Shown here in pieces: positions 1 through 5,485 of a stretch of 5,634 bases of DNA (its first letter is position 1; each line of letters opens with the position of its first letter). The notes under the pieces were generated by a model. It did not search any database. It was given only the letters and a program-made list of their open reading frames with translations, and was not told the origin of the DNA. Both the position numbers and the translations under genes were made by a program. Origin of the DNA: an uncultured Candidatus Saccharibacteria bacterium (GTDB lineage: Bacteria; Patescibacteriota; Saccharimonadia; Saccharimonadales; Saccharimonadaceae); the NCBI GenBank assembly GCA_937919305.1, contig CALFQW010000108.1, forward strand, positions 1 to 5,634, given 5' to 3'.

Positions 1-1
1 A

Positions 2-118
2 TTTGGCTGCAAACTGGTAATCTGGCCCGCGTCTTCGCTACGGGTAGCTGCCAAAGCGATGGAGAAACTCTACGCCGATCTAGCCGCACAAGGTGCCACC
101 TATCACCTGTTGGATATG
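2..118 (+). CDS. Isocitrate lyase/PEP mutase family enzyme, C-terminal fragment (partial at both ends)
   Basis: The plus-strand frame starting at base 2 reads FGCKLVIWPASSLRVAAKAM and continues EKLYADLAAQGATYHLLDM. From memory of the family, this resembles the last strand and following helices of the isocitrate lyase/phosphoenolpyruvate mutase superfamily (PrpB, oxaloacetate decarboxylase-like proteins). There a (V/I)(I/F)(W/Y/F)P-xSxxR stretch is followed by a helix with KA-E--Y and a G-T turn leading to a D-MQTR-ELY segment. The expected MQTR-ELY continuation is absent: after LLDM the frame continues as antisense of the kinase gene and stops near 174. No start codon or catalytic KKCGH region lies in the window, so substrate cannot be assigned. 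The fragment runs opposite to all core genes and overlaps the kinase tail, which suggests a chimeric join. The family call is by eye. Confidence 0.55.
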
Positions 119-625
119 ATCGTGCACCTGGCCAACACTGCCGAAGCCGTTTACATCACGCACGGCTATATCTAGTGACATATAGTAGTCCAGTATCGGC
201 TGAGTTTCCTTACGATACAGCTCGTTGCGATCAGCTATAGTCTCTGGAGCATCATCGAGCCTTCCTCGTATCTGCAGTCGTCTCGTCAGCTCATCATCTG
301 GAACATTCAGTACGAGAACCGCCTCTATCGACCGTTGATGATTTGGCAGCTCTGCGACGAGCCATTCGGCCTGCTCGAGCCGCCTAGGATAGCCGTCGAG
401 CACGAGATGTGCCATGTCTTTTGAACGACGTATAGCATCTGCCATCAGTTTGTTCACGACATCGTTATCAACCATCGCGCCCTGCTTCATCTGCTCATAT
501 GCTGAGCTATCCTTTGCATCACGCAACAACTGTCCTGCTGAGAGCCAACGCCATCCGTTGCGAGCGCTGAGGAGCTGACCTTGGACAGACTTCCCGCTAC
601 CTGGAGGACCGACGAAGAGTATCAC
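80..625 (-). CDS. Adenylate kinase-family nucleoside monophosphate kinase (short-LID form)
   Basis: This predicted cytosolic kinase would transfer the ATP gamma-phosphate to a nucleoside monophosphate, probably AMP. The Walker A loop GPPGSGKS is at residues 6-13. An NMP-binding start, LSAGQLLRD, is at 28-36. DGYPRR at 77-82 corresponds to the DGFPR motif. GRLDDAPETIADR at 121-133 followed by TQPILDYY at 141-148 matches the arginine-rich end of the family. The LID is minimal, without a zinc-finger insert, as in short AK1/CMP-type enzymes and even a little shorter; the 181 residues fit this class. The start is GTG at 625-623, overlapping the yqeY stop (GTGA, 4 bases), so translation is probably coupled; AGAGG lies 10 bases upstream. 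The last residues (about 173-181) may be foreign because a junction falls there. An adk identity is not certain, since CPR genomes can carry more than one such kinase. Confidence 0.88.
   Translation of the reverse strand: MILFVGPPGSGKSVQGQLLSARNGWRWLSAGQLLRDAKDSSAYEQMKQGAMVDNDVVNKLMADAIRRSKDMAHLVLDGYPRRLEQAEWLVAELPNHQRSIEAVLVLNVPDDELTRRLQIRGRLDDAPETIADRNELYRKETQPILDYYMSLDIAVRDVNGFGSVGQVHDHIQQVIGGTLCG
90..125. other. Putative chimeric junction, left end
   Basis: To the left the plus strand reads as a conserved isocitrate lyase/PEP mutase C-terminus. To the right the minus strand reads as a kinase of the adenylate kinase family. The two readings overlap and neither ends properly: the phosphomutase-like frame loses its family motif after LLDM (base 118), and the kinase gains an uncharacteristic tail, IGGTLCG. 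The exact join cannot be fixed by eye. It may lie in the stretch around 104-120, where both readings still look plausible. Confidence 0.5.
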
Positions 626-1080
626 TGTCCTAACGCCTCTTTTACGAGACGTGCTACGAGGGCGCCATCTGCACTATTGCCAGCTGTCGCTTTGACCGCA
701 CCTATGACACGACCCATATCTTTCATTCCCTCTGGCTGTATCTCTGCGATGGCTTTATCGACGAGGACTTTTACTTGTTCTTCGCTCAGCTGCTCAGGCA
801 GATATGCGTCGAGCAATGCCTTTTCGTCGCGCTCTTTCTGGGCACTGTCTGCGTTACCACCTTTGTCAAAGAGTTCAGCAGCTTCGACGCGTTTCTTTGC
901 TTCTTTTACGATGAGCTGTTCGACAGCAGCATCATCGAGACCCGTCTCTCTGACTCCCTTTGCAACCTCTTCGTTGAGTATGGCCGCCTTTAGCCCGCGT
1001 AGTGTAGTTGTGCGAAACTCATCTCGTGCGAGCATAGCTTCTTTTAGGTCTGCGTTTATCTGGTCTTTTAGTTTGCTCAT
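622..1080 (-). CDS. yqeY: GatB/YqeY domain-containing protein
   Basis: This 152-residue soluble protein has the usual YqeY length and layout. It opens with MSKLKDQINADLKEAMLARD, followed by LRGLKAAILNEE at about 28-39. A charged middle contains VEQLIVKEAKKR and AAELFDKGG. The second half is YLPEQLSEEQV, then GMKDMGRVIGAVKA and a closing LVKEALGQ. The family shares the tail domain of the GatB subunit of Glu/Asp-tRNA amidotransferase, which binds tRNA. The role of free-standing YqeY proteins is not well defined. In Bacillus-type genomes yqeY sits just after rpsU, and the same order is seen here. The ATG at 1080-1078 is preceded by AGGAG (1090-1086) with a 5-base gap, the only convincing Shine-Dalgarno site among the core genes. 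The stop overlaps the GTG of the following kinase. Confidence 0.93.
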   Translation of the reverse strand: MSKLKDQINADLKEAMLARDEFRTTTLRGLKAAILNEEVAKGVRETGLDDAAVEQLIVKEAKKRVEAAELFDKGGNADSAQKERDEKALLDAYLPEQLSEEQVKVLVDKAIAEIQPEGMKDMGRVIGAVKATAGNSADGALVARLVKEALGQ

Positions 1081-1085
1081 TTGTT

Positions 1086-1090
1086 CTCCT
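1086..1090 (-). promoter_or_regulatory. Shine-Dalgarno site of yqeY
   Basis: AGGAG on the minus strand, 5 bases before ATG. It supports the chosen yqeY start and contrasts with the three upstream genes, which show no such site. Confidence 0.7.
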
Positions 1091-1101
1091 AACTGATCTC
1101 T

Positions 1102-1107
1102 AGTATA
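1102..1107 (-). promoter_or_regulatory. Putative -10 element for yqeY-kinase operon
   Basis: On the minus strand TATACT (1107-1102) lies 21 bases before the yqeY ATG. This leaves a short leader that contains the AGGAG site. No good -35 is visible, because the space where it would lie is occupied by the rpsU terminator hairpin. It is plausible as an independent start, but read-through from rpsU could also supply transcript. Confidence 0.35.
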
Positions 1108-1112
1108 TAACG

Positions 1113-1135
1113 AAAAACGACCCTTTCGGGTCGTT
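1113..1135 (-). terminator. Intrinsic terminator of rpsU
   Basis: On the minus strand AACGACCC (1135-1128) and GGGTCGTT (1123-1116) form a perfect 8-bp stem closed by a GAAA tetraloop (1127-1124). A run of five T starts in the last stem bases and ends at 1113. The hairpin begins 9 bases after the rpsU stop codon, so it fits a rho-independent terminator for the rpsU transcript. Confidence 0.85.
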
Positions 1136-1144
1136 ATCTCGTAT

Positions 1145-1360
1145 CTAGCGGAGCCCGAGTCGAGCTTTTGCTAGTTTGTCAGCTTTTCGCTCACGTCGAA
1201 CGATCGCTTTCTTGCGTCGTTCTACTTTGCTAATAGGCTTCGAAAACCGCTGCATAGACTTTGCAGTTGAGAGAACACCAGACTGGAGCACTTTTCGGTT
1301 AAAGCGTCGTATCAGGTTCTCGTTGGCTTCGTTGCCATCTTTACGTGTTACTTGAATCAT
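1145..1360 (-). CDS. rpsU: 30S ribosomal protein bS21
   Basis: This small basic protein of the 30S subunit platform lies near the anti-Shine-Dalgarno end of 16S rRNA. It is 71 residues long, typical of the family. An N-terminal strand MIQVTRKDGNEANENLIRRF precedes helical basic stretches, including FNRKVLQSGVL at about 20-30 and KPISKVERRKKAIVRRERK at about 41-59. The Arg/Lys-rich C-terminus ends RLGLR. ATG at 1360-1358 is the only sensible start. No Shine-Dalgarno is seen: a TAGAAT box ends 9 bases before ATG, suggesting a leaderless or nearly leaderless mRNA. A strong terminator follows. The order rpsU then yqeY is a common bacterial arrangement. Confidence 0.95.
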   Translation of the reverse strand: MIQVTRKDGNEANENLIRRFNRKVLQSGVLSTAKSMQRFSKPISKVERRKKAIVRRERKADKLAKARLGLR

Positions 1361-1369
1361 ACTCGGAGT

Positions 1370-1398
1370 ATTCTAGCAAATATCTAACAGATATGCAA
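1370..1398 (-). promoter_or_regulatory. rpsU promoter (extended -10)
   Basis: On the minus strand TTGCAT (1398-1393) and TAGAAT (1375-1370) are separated by exactly 17 bases, and TG precedes the -10 by one base (TGCTAGAAT, an extended -10). The -10 ends 9 bases before the rpsU ATG, so transcription would start at or within a few bases of the start codon. Confidence 0.65.
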
Positions 1399-1424
1399 CG
1401 GTTTATAACGGTGTCCGTATCCAG

Positions 1425-4220
1425 CTAGAGTGAGTTATTAGACCGAGCACGTGCCACTCGATAGGCTGAAAACAACACAAGTAGCACTCCCGCTGCTGCG
1501 GCGATAACATAGATGAGAGGTTTACTTTTACCGCTTGCGATTTTTCCTGACGCTGTACTCGAGAATGTATCTGCTGCCGGGACAACACTTTTCGCACCGA
1601 GCACATCTTGTTTAGCGGTATCACTTTGAGTATTTTCATTATCCGACATCCACCACTCGTTATTTATACTGGCATTCGCAAGCAAAGGGTTTGTAGCTGG
1701 ACTAAGAGCACCAATAGCAGCCTGTTGAGCAATAATAGTATTTGTGGTTGATGTCGATGAGCTGGATGATCCGCTGCCATTTGCACCATCGGCATCTTCA
1801 CCTGCACCAGGGCCTTCTTCACCACCGCCGCTATCATCCGGCTCTGCAGGAAGCTCAGTGATATCTTTATCACAACCATCATCAACGCCATCCTGGTCAT
1901 AATCCTCGTTTGCAGGAGCTATAAACTGACATTTATCGAGCTCATTTGGCAATCCATCGCCATCGATATCCTCCTCGCTCGCAATAACAGTGATCGGCTG
2001 GTAGTAGTTGACCGTCGAGCCATCAACAGCCTGCGTTTCAAGTTGTATCTCATGATAGCCTGGCTCCAGGTCTGCTGGTATGGTGATATTTGCAGTGAAA
2101 ATACCCTGACTATCCGCCGTGACCGTGCCGAGATCTATCGGATCAGAGTGCAACGTCAATTTGCCCGTTGCACCAGCAACGCTATTTGCAGTAAATCGCA
2201 TTGATAAGGGTGACAGCCGCTTAAAAACAATATTAAAGCTATTTAAAAGAACCTGATTGATCTTTCGGGGTGAACCATTGTCGGCACCGAAATATGCCGG
2301 AATAACTGGTGCCGTGTAGCTTGAACAGCTCTCCGCCGGGCAGCTCTCGCCATTCATCGCGCCCGGTCGACCGTAATGCGTCGTAATATAATTCGCTATC
2401 ATCTGATGGCCAAGAGGATTTGGATGATAACTCTCGCTAGCAATAATTCGTTTAAATTTCCATAGGTCAAAATCATCACCCCAAGTCACGCCATTTACCG
2501 CCCTAGCTACGTATCCTGAGCACAAAGCCTTACCCTCGAGGGCATCTGTGATGTCGATATACTCCGCGCCCTCAGCCAACGCCGCTTGACGAATCACGTC
2601 GTTAAAATAATCAACACTCTGGCGTATAAACTCTCGCTCGGTTGCGTTAAATCGAACGTTCACAGCGCAGCTAGCGTCTTCGTCTATAAACTGAGGGTAT
2701 GACAAAACATACAGTTTACCATCTGGGTTTACGTCCATGAGCTGGCGATATGTTTTACGAAGTGTCGAGAACTTGTCACGCATCTCCCTAGCTTTGCCAT
2801 ATCGCTCATTGCCTTGTTCCGCAACACCGCAAGTACCTAGGGTGACACACTGCTCTAGAACACTACCAAAGCCAGCATCGTTACCACCTATAGTGATGGT
2901 CATGTCTTTTGGCTGATATTGCTCTGCAAACATATATTGCGGGGCTCGACCAGGGATGCCGGAGTTGAGTGCATTCTTAAAAATACCTGATTTATCACTA
3001 CTGCTAGTTTCACTAAGCTGCTTGAAATGTCCTGGGTACCTGGAGGCTGAAGCAGTTACGTCATACACTACAGATCCAGAGCACGCCACATTTCTCATCA
3101 AAGTTTCATCTCCCACGCCACTAAGCAAATAGGGGTAAGATCGAAGACTGAGATGGCATTTTTCTTGAGGGTATTCGCTAGAGCCATCAGTGCCGGACAT
3201 GTAGTATTCGTTACTTCGACTATCACCTTCACCAGAGCTAAATGAATCACCAAACCCAATATAGTCGGCACGGCTTAAAACACTATCTGAACGCACTATG
3301 AATGGTGTCGCAACACCGCCACCCCTATTTGCCATACCTACTATCTCTCTACCGCCAGACTGAAACGCTGCTTGTGTCACAGTTCGGGTATCTGGGTACG
3401 CGTCTATCACTGCTTGACCGACATCGACCCTCTCACAACTTGCGACTGAAGTATATGGATTTGTACTATCATAACCCGTACAGGTACTAAGGTCATAGAC
3501 GTAGGTATAGTTCACATTGATACCGCTGATCACCACATAGCGTCCATCATTTGTAATACTAAACTCATAACTCGGGTTCTGTCCACTACCATAGGAACCG
3601 GAACCTCTCGCAAAGCGCAGTACTTCACCTGTTTCGACATTATATCTGACAAACCAATTACTCACCTCAAGCACCATCCAATCACCATTTTTTGATGATT
3701 GTGATGCACGGACCGTAACATTCGCGCCTGTTAGTGGGTCCTTTATGGCATTTCGCTCAATCGTATCATTAAATCTATACTGATACTCGAAGCCCCTCGT
3801 TAAGGACATCCCTTCAGCAAAGTTGTCGTAATAAGATATAACACATCCGTTACTGCCGCATCCTTTCAGAAAAAGTTTTTGCGTACCCGGTACTGGTAAT
3901 ATCCTCATGCTGCTATGAGCATATACCTCCGTAAAATTACCGATGTAGCGTTTGACATATCGTCCCTCCGCTACTTCTCCATACCCAGTCTCAATGACGC
4001 ACCCGTTACGATCTTGAAGTGGCTTCGTTGGCAACTTCATAACCTTATAGTCGGTATATTGGCATATTTGCGCTCGATCTACGCGAAAAGGAGTGGTCTC
4101 GCCTACGCTAAAAACTCCGTCTTTTGGCCACAACGACGATGCTGATACAGAGGGTGCCAGCATCAAGCTCAAATAAAATATTAAGCTTAGAACACCTAGA
4201 GTGCCGACAAATAACCTCAT
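1425..4220 (-). CDS. Secreted, C-terminally membrane-anchored multidomain SGNH/GDSL hydrolase
   Basis: A predicted cell-surface esterase/lipase-type hydrolase of 931 residues; substrate unknown. A signal peptide spans about 1-27 (hydrophobic 3-22, likely cut after SVSA). Residues about 30-315 are beta-rich with propeller-like strands (NGDWMVLEV, NDGRYVVISG). The SGNH domain covers about 318-612: block I GFGDSFSSG with nucleophile Ser326, block II ACSG at 379-382, block III GGND with Asn447, and block V ESYHPNPLGH with His599. Glu596 stands where many relatives have Asp (DxxH). A bacterial Ig-like domain lies at about 670-746 and two Asp-rich thrombospondin type-3-like calcium motifs at 751-786. 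A Gly/Glu/Ser/Thr linker covers 795-828, and a transmembrane helix at about 902-920 precedes an Arg-rich tail. No LPXTG is present. Sixteen cysteines, all outside the signal peptide and anchor, suggest disulfides. The catalytic domain most resembles the Streptomyces SEST-like lineage. The start is supported by the signal peptide and the promoter placed just before it. Confidence 0.9.
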   Translation of the reverse strand: MRLFVGTLGVLSLIFYLSLMLAPSVSASSLWPKDGVFSVGETTPFRVDRAQICQYTDYKVMKLPTKPLQDRNGCVIETGYGEVAEGRYVKRYIGNFTEVYAHSSMRILPVPGTQKLFLKGCGSNGCVISYYDNFAEGMSLTRGFEYQYRFNDTIERNAIKDPLTGANVTVRASQSSKNGDWMVLEVSNWFVRYNVETGEVLRFARGSGSYGSGQNPSYEFSITNDGRYVVISGINVNYTYVYDLSTCTGYDSTNPYTSVASCERVDVGQAVIDAYPDTRTVTQAAFQSGGREIVGMANRGGGVATPFIVRSDSVLSRADYIGFGDSFSSGEGDSRSNEYYMSGTDGSSEYPQEKCHLSLRSYPYLLSGVGDETLMRNVACSGSVVYDVTASASRYPGHFKQLSETSSSDKSGIFKNALNSGIPGRAPQYMFAEQYQPKDMTITIGGNDAGFGSVLEQCVTLGTCGVAEQGNERYGKAREMRDKFSTLRKTYRQLMDVNPDGKLYVLSYPQFIDEDASCAVNVRFNATEREFIRQSVDYFNDVIRQAALAEGAEYIDITDALEGKALCSGYVARAVNGVTWGDDFDLWKFKRIIASESYHPNPLGHQMIANYITTHYGRPGAMNGESCPAESCSSYTAPVIPAYFGADNGSPRKINQVLLNSFNIVFKRLSPLSMRFTANSVAGATGKLTLHSDPIDLGTVTADSQGIFTANITIPADLEPGYHEIQLETQAVDGSTVNYYQPITVIASEEDIDGDGLPNELDKCQFIAPANEDYDQDGVDDGCDKDITELPAEPDDSGGGEEGPGAGEDADGANGSGSSSSSTSTTNTIIAQQAAIGALSPATNPLLANASINNEWWMSDNENTQSDTAKQDVLGAKSVVPAADTFSSTASGKIASGKSKPLIYVIAAAAGVLLVLFSAYRVARARSNNSL

Positions 4221-4231
4221 AATTAAATATT

Positions 4232-4240
4232 ATTATATCA
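4232..4240 (-). promoter_or_regulatory. Extended -10 promoter of the SGNH hydrolase gene
   Basis: On the minus strand TGATATAAT (4240-4232) is a perfect -10 hexamer with a TGn extension, ending 11 bases before ATG (4220). The surrounding 50 bases are very AT-rich. No -35 resembling the consensus is found at 16-18 bases. No Shine-Dalgarno lies between the box and ATG, so a leaderless or near-leaderless message is likely. Confidence 0.6.
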
Positions 4241-4270
4241 CAAAAATTTTATTTAGCTATAGAAGTATTG

Positions 4271-4801
4271 TTAGTAGTATTTGAACATAGTTCTTGATTG
4301 GCAAAAGAGTTCTGTCGTACGTAAAGTGCCACCATAATCTCGGTTTGCAACTGTGTATATAACTCTGCATATTGAATCGGGAATATTTGTCTGCAGATCA
4401 ATTATGTAATGGTTCTTCTCAGAAGTGGACTTTTCTGCATCTCGCAAATCAACATCAAAGCTTTTACTTAGCTGTTCTTTCGTCAATGAATCATCATACA
4501 TAACGCTAATATCACATGTTATCAGGCCTGTGTCTCCAAAAGTACCTTGAGTCTCTCTACACGAACGCTCACTTACCCCCTTTAAACCCGTGATCTGCAC
4601 AATACGATTACGTTTATAATCAACGAATTTCTCAAGCTGATCAATTCTTTTTCTATCTGCTACTTGAGCTTCTACCTGCTCGCGCTGCCACGTATAGTGA
4701 TTAACGAGAATCGTAACGAGGCCGACCGTAAAGATCACAGCCAACACTAGTAGGAATATCCGTTTCCTACCTGTTGTTTTATTAGTCTTCTTTTTTGCCA
4801 T
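4271..4801 (-). CDS. Single-pass membrane protein of unknown function
   Basis: I do not recognise this family. The 176-residue protein begins with a Lys/Arg-rich cytoplasmic stretch (residues 1-14). One hydrophobic helix follows (about 15-34, IFLLVLAVIFTVGLVTILV), then a charged, probably helical neck (37-63) and an external domain of about 110 residues. The external part has four cysteines (81, 96, 145, 167), which could form two disulfides if it faces outward. This topology is that of a signal-anchor protein; no signal-peptidase or lipobox site is evident. It lies 50 bases upstream of the SGNH hydrolase gene and in the same direction, with no strong terminator between them. A joint surface role is possible but unproved. 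The ATG start is supported by TATAAT ending 10 bases before it. Confidence 0.75.
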   Translation of the reverse strand: MAKKKTNKTTGRKRIFLLVLAVIFTVGLVTILVNHYTWQREQVEAQVADRKRIDQLEKFVDYKRNRIVQITGLKGVSERSCRETQGTFGDTGLITCDISVMYDDSLTKEQLSKSFDVDLRDAEKSTSEKNHYIIDLQTNIPDSICRVIYTVANRDYGGTLRTTELFCQSRTMFKYY

Positions 4802-4811
4802 CTATCTAAGA

Positions 4812-4817
4812 ATTATA
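4812..4817 (-). promoter_or_regulatory. -10 element for the small membrane protein gene
   Basis: On the minus strand TATAAT (4817-4812) ends 10 bases before the ATG at 4801. There is no Shine-Dalgarno between them. A candidate -35 (TTACGT) at 17 bases is weak. The spacing repeats that of the other two putative leaderless genes. Confidence 0.5.
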
Positions 4818-4843
4818 CGTTTCTTCAGTGTAAAACGTAAGTA

Positions 4844-4921
4844 TTATCTCAGCTCCATCTTCAATAGCCTACCTTGAGGGCTGCGTCGGCCTTGCCACTC
4901 GTTGATATCGAGCTCACACCA
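4844..4921 (-). CDS. recJ: RecJ-like single-stranded-DNA exonuclease, C-terminal end (partial, 5' part replaced)
   Basis: The minus-strand frame ending at the TAA of 4846-4844 reads ELDINEWQGRRSPQGRLL and then KMELR. This looks like the extreme C-terminus of RecJ, where an OB-fold strand carries the pattern LxxNE(F/W)xGxxSxQ before the end of the protein. RecJ is a cytosolic 5'-3' single-strand exonuclease of recombination and repair. Only about 25 codons survive. Upstream of about 4921 the same DNA reads on the other strand as a conserved S8 protease, so the rest of the gene is not in the window. The stop lies 42 bases before the start of the small membrane protein gene, in the same direction, which fits the compact core gene order. 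The call rests on a short motif recognised by eye. Confidence 0.6.
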   Translation of the reverse strand, partial: WCELDINEWQGRRSPQGRLLKMELR

Positions 4922-4935
4922 GACGGCAACATCAT
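4908..4935. other. Putative chimeric junction between recJ-like tail and S8 protease
   Basis: Bases 4844-4921 make sense as a RecJ C-terminus on the minus strand. Bases from about 4922 make sense as a kexin-like protease on the plus strand, with the first convincing residues DGNIITFAAGNG. Neither gene shows a start or stop at the contact, so both are cut here. The exact point is uncertain by roughly 15 bases. Confidence 0.55.
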
Positions 4936-5485
4936 CACCTTCGCTGCTGGAAACGGACTTTCCAGCAACGATGACTCAAACACCGACGGCTGGGTGAACA
5001 ACCGCTTCACCATCGGTGTGTCAGCAACCACCCACAATGGCGACAATTCATGGTACTCAGAACCGGGTGACAACATCCTAATCGCAGCTCCATCTGATGG
5101 AGATGGCGAGGGGATTACAACCACAGACATCGAAGGTGGCCAAGGATACTCAAACGGCGACTACACCGACGATTTCGGTGGGACTTCCTCTGCCACACCT
5201 CTCGTATCCGGAATTATCGCACTGATGCTAGAGAGAAACTCCAACCTCACATGGAGGGATGTGCAGCATATATTGGTCAACACAGCTCGGGTAAATGACG
5301 CCAATGATTGGTCTTGGGACGTCAACGGAGCAGGTCATGATGTCAGCCACAAGTACGGCTTCGGCGTGATTGACGCGGGGGCTGCGGTTGAACTGGCTAG
5401 CAACTGGACCACGGTCGAACCTGAACAGAATTACACCAGCCAATTGTTCTCACCAGGAATCTCAATCCCAGACGACACCGGCGTA
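4922..5485 (+). CDS. Kexin/furin-like subtilase (peptidase S8) fragment, catalytic C-half to start of P domain
   Basis: This is a serine endopeptidase fragment, normally secreted. The frame starts at DGNIITFAAGNG, where the Asn of AAGNG (codon 4952-4954) is the oxyanion-hole residue. It continues with FTIGVSAT, WYSEPGDNILIAAPS and GITTTD. The catalytic serine follows in GGTSSATPLVSG (Ser codon 5186-5188), then LTWRDVQHILVNTAR and HKYGFGVIDAGAAV. The frame ends at SPGISIPDDTGV, which suits the start of a proprotein-convertase P domain. WRDVQ plus the P-domain start separate kexin/furin-type subtilases from ordinary subtilisins. The catalytic Asp and His regions and the pro-peptide are missing to the left, and the P-domain body is missing to the right. 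It is rich in GAC, AAC and ACC codons and runs opposite to the core genes, consistent with another source genome. The open frame extends left to 4868, but 4868-4921 is not convincing protease sequence. Confidence 0.85.
5465..5485 (+). other. In-frame junction of protease and metallophosphoesterase at shared IPDDT-V motif
   Basis: The seven codons IPDDTGV can end the protease reading, because P domains often open with IPD followed by a Gly-Val. They can also begin the phosphoesterase reading, because MPPED relatives often have IP-DTDVLITHGPP. The two family profiles therefore meet in a 21-base segment. Such short shared stretches are typical of assembly joins, but also of recombination at microhomology. 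Confidence 0.55.

Noticed and set aside
581..1096. Plus-strand open frame of 171 codons
   Set aside because: It is antisense to yqeY and the kinase start, Ser-rich and without recognisable motifs. The minus-strand genes explain this DNA fully.
1381..1424. Terminator after the SGNH gene
   Set aside because: No stable inverted repeat with a T run was found between the SGNH stop and the rpsU promoter. The ACCGTT copies are direct, not inverted.
1403..1900. Minus-strand open frames inside the SGNH gene's 3' part
   Set aside because: They lie in another frame of the low-complexity linker and anchor region and have no start signals.
4241..4270. Terminator after the small membrane protein gene
   Set aside because: There is a T-rich stretch and a short TAGCTA palindrome, but no stem long enough to support termination.
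4861..5130. Minus-strand open frame of 89 codons ending KADAALKVGY
   Set aside because: It is antisense to the clearly conserved S8 protease and crosses the putative junction. It shows no family pattern and is a shadow frame.
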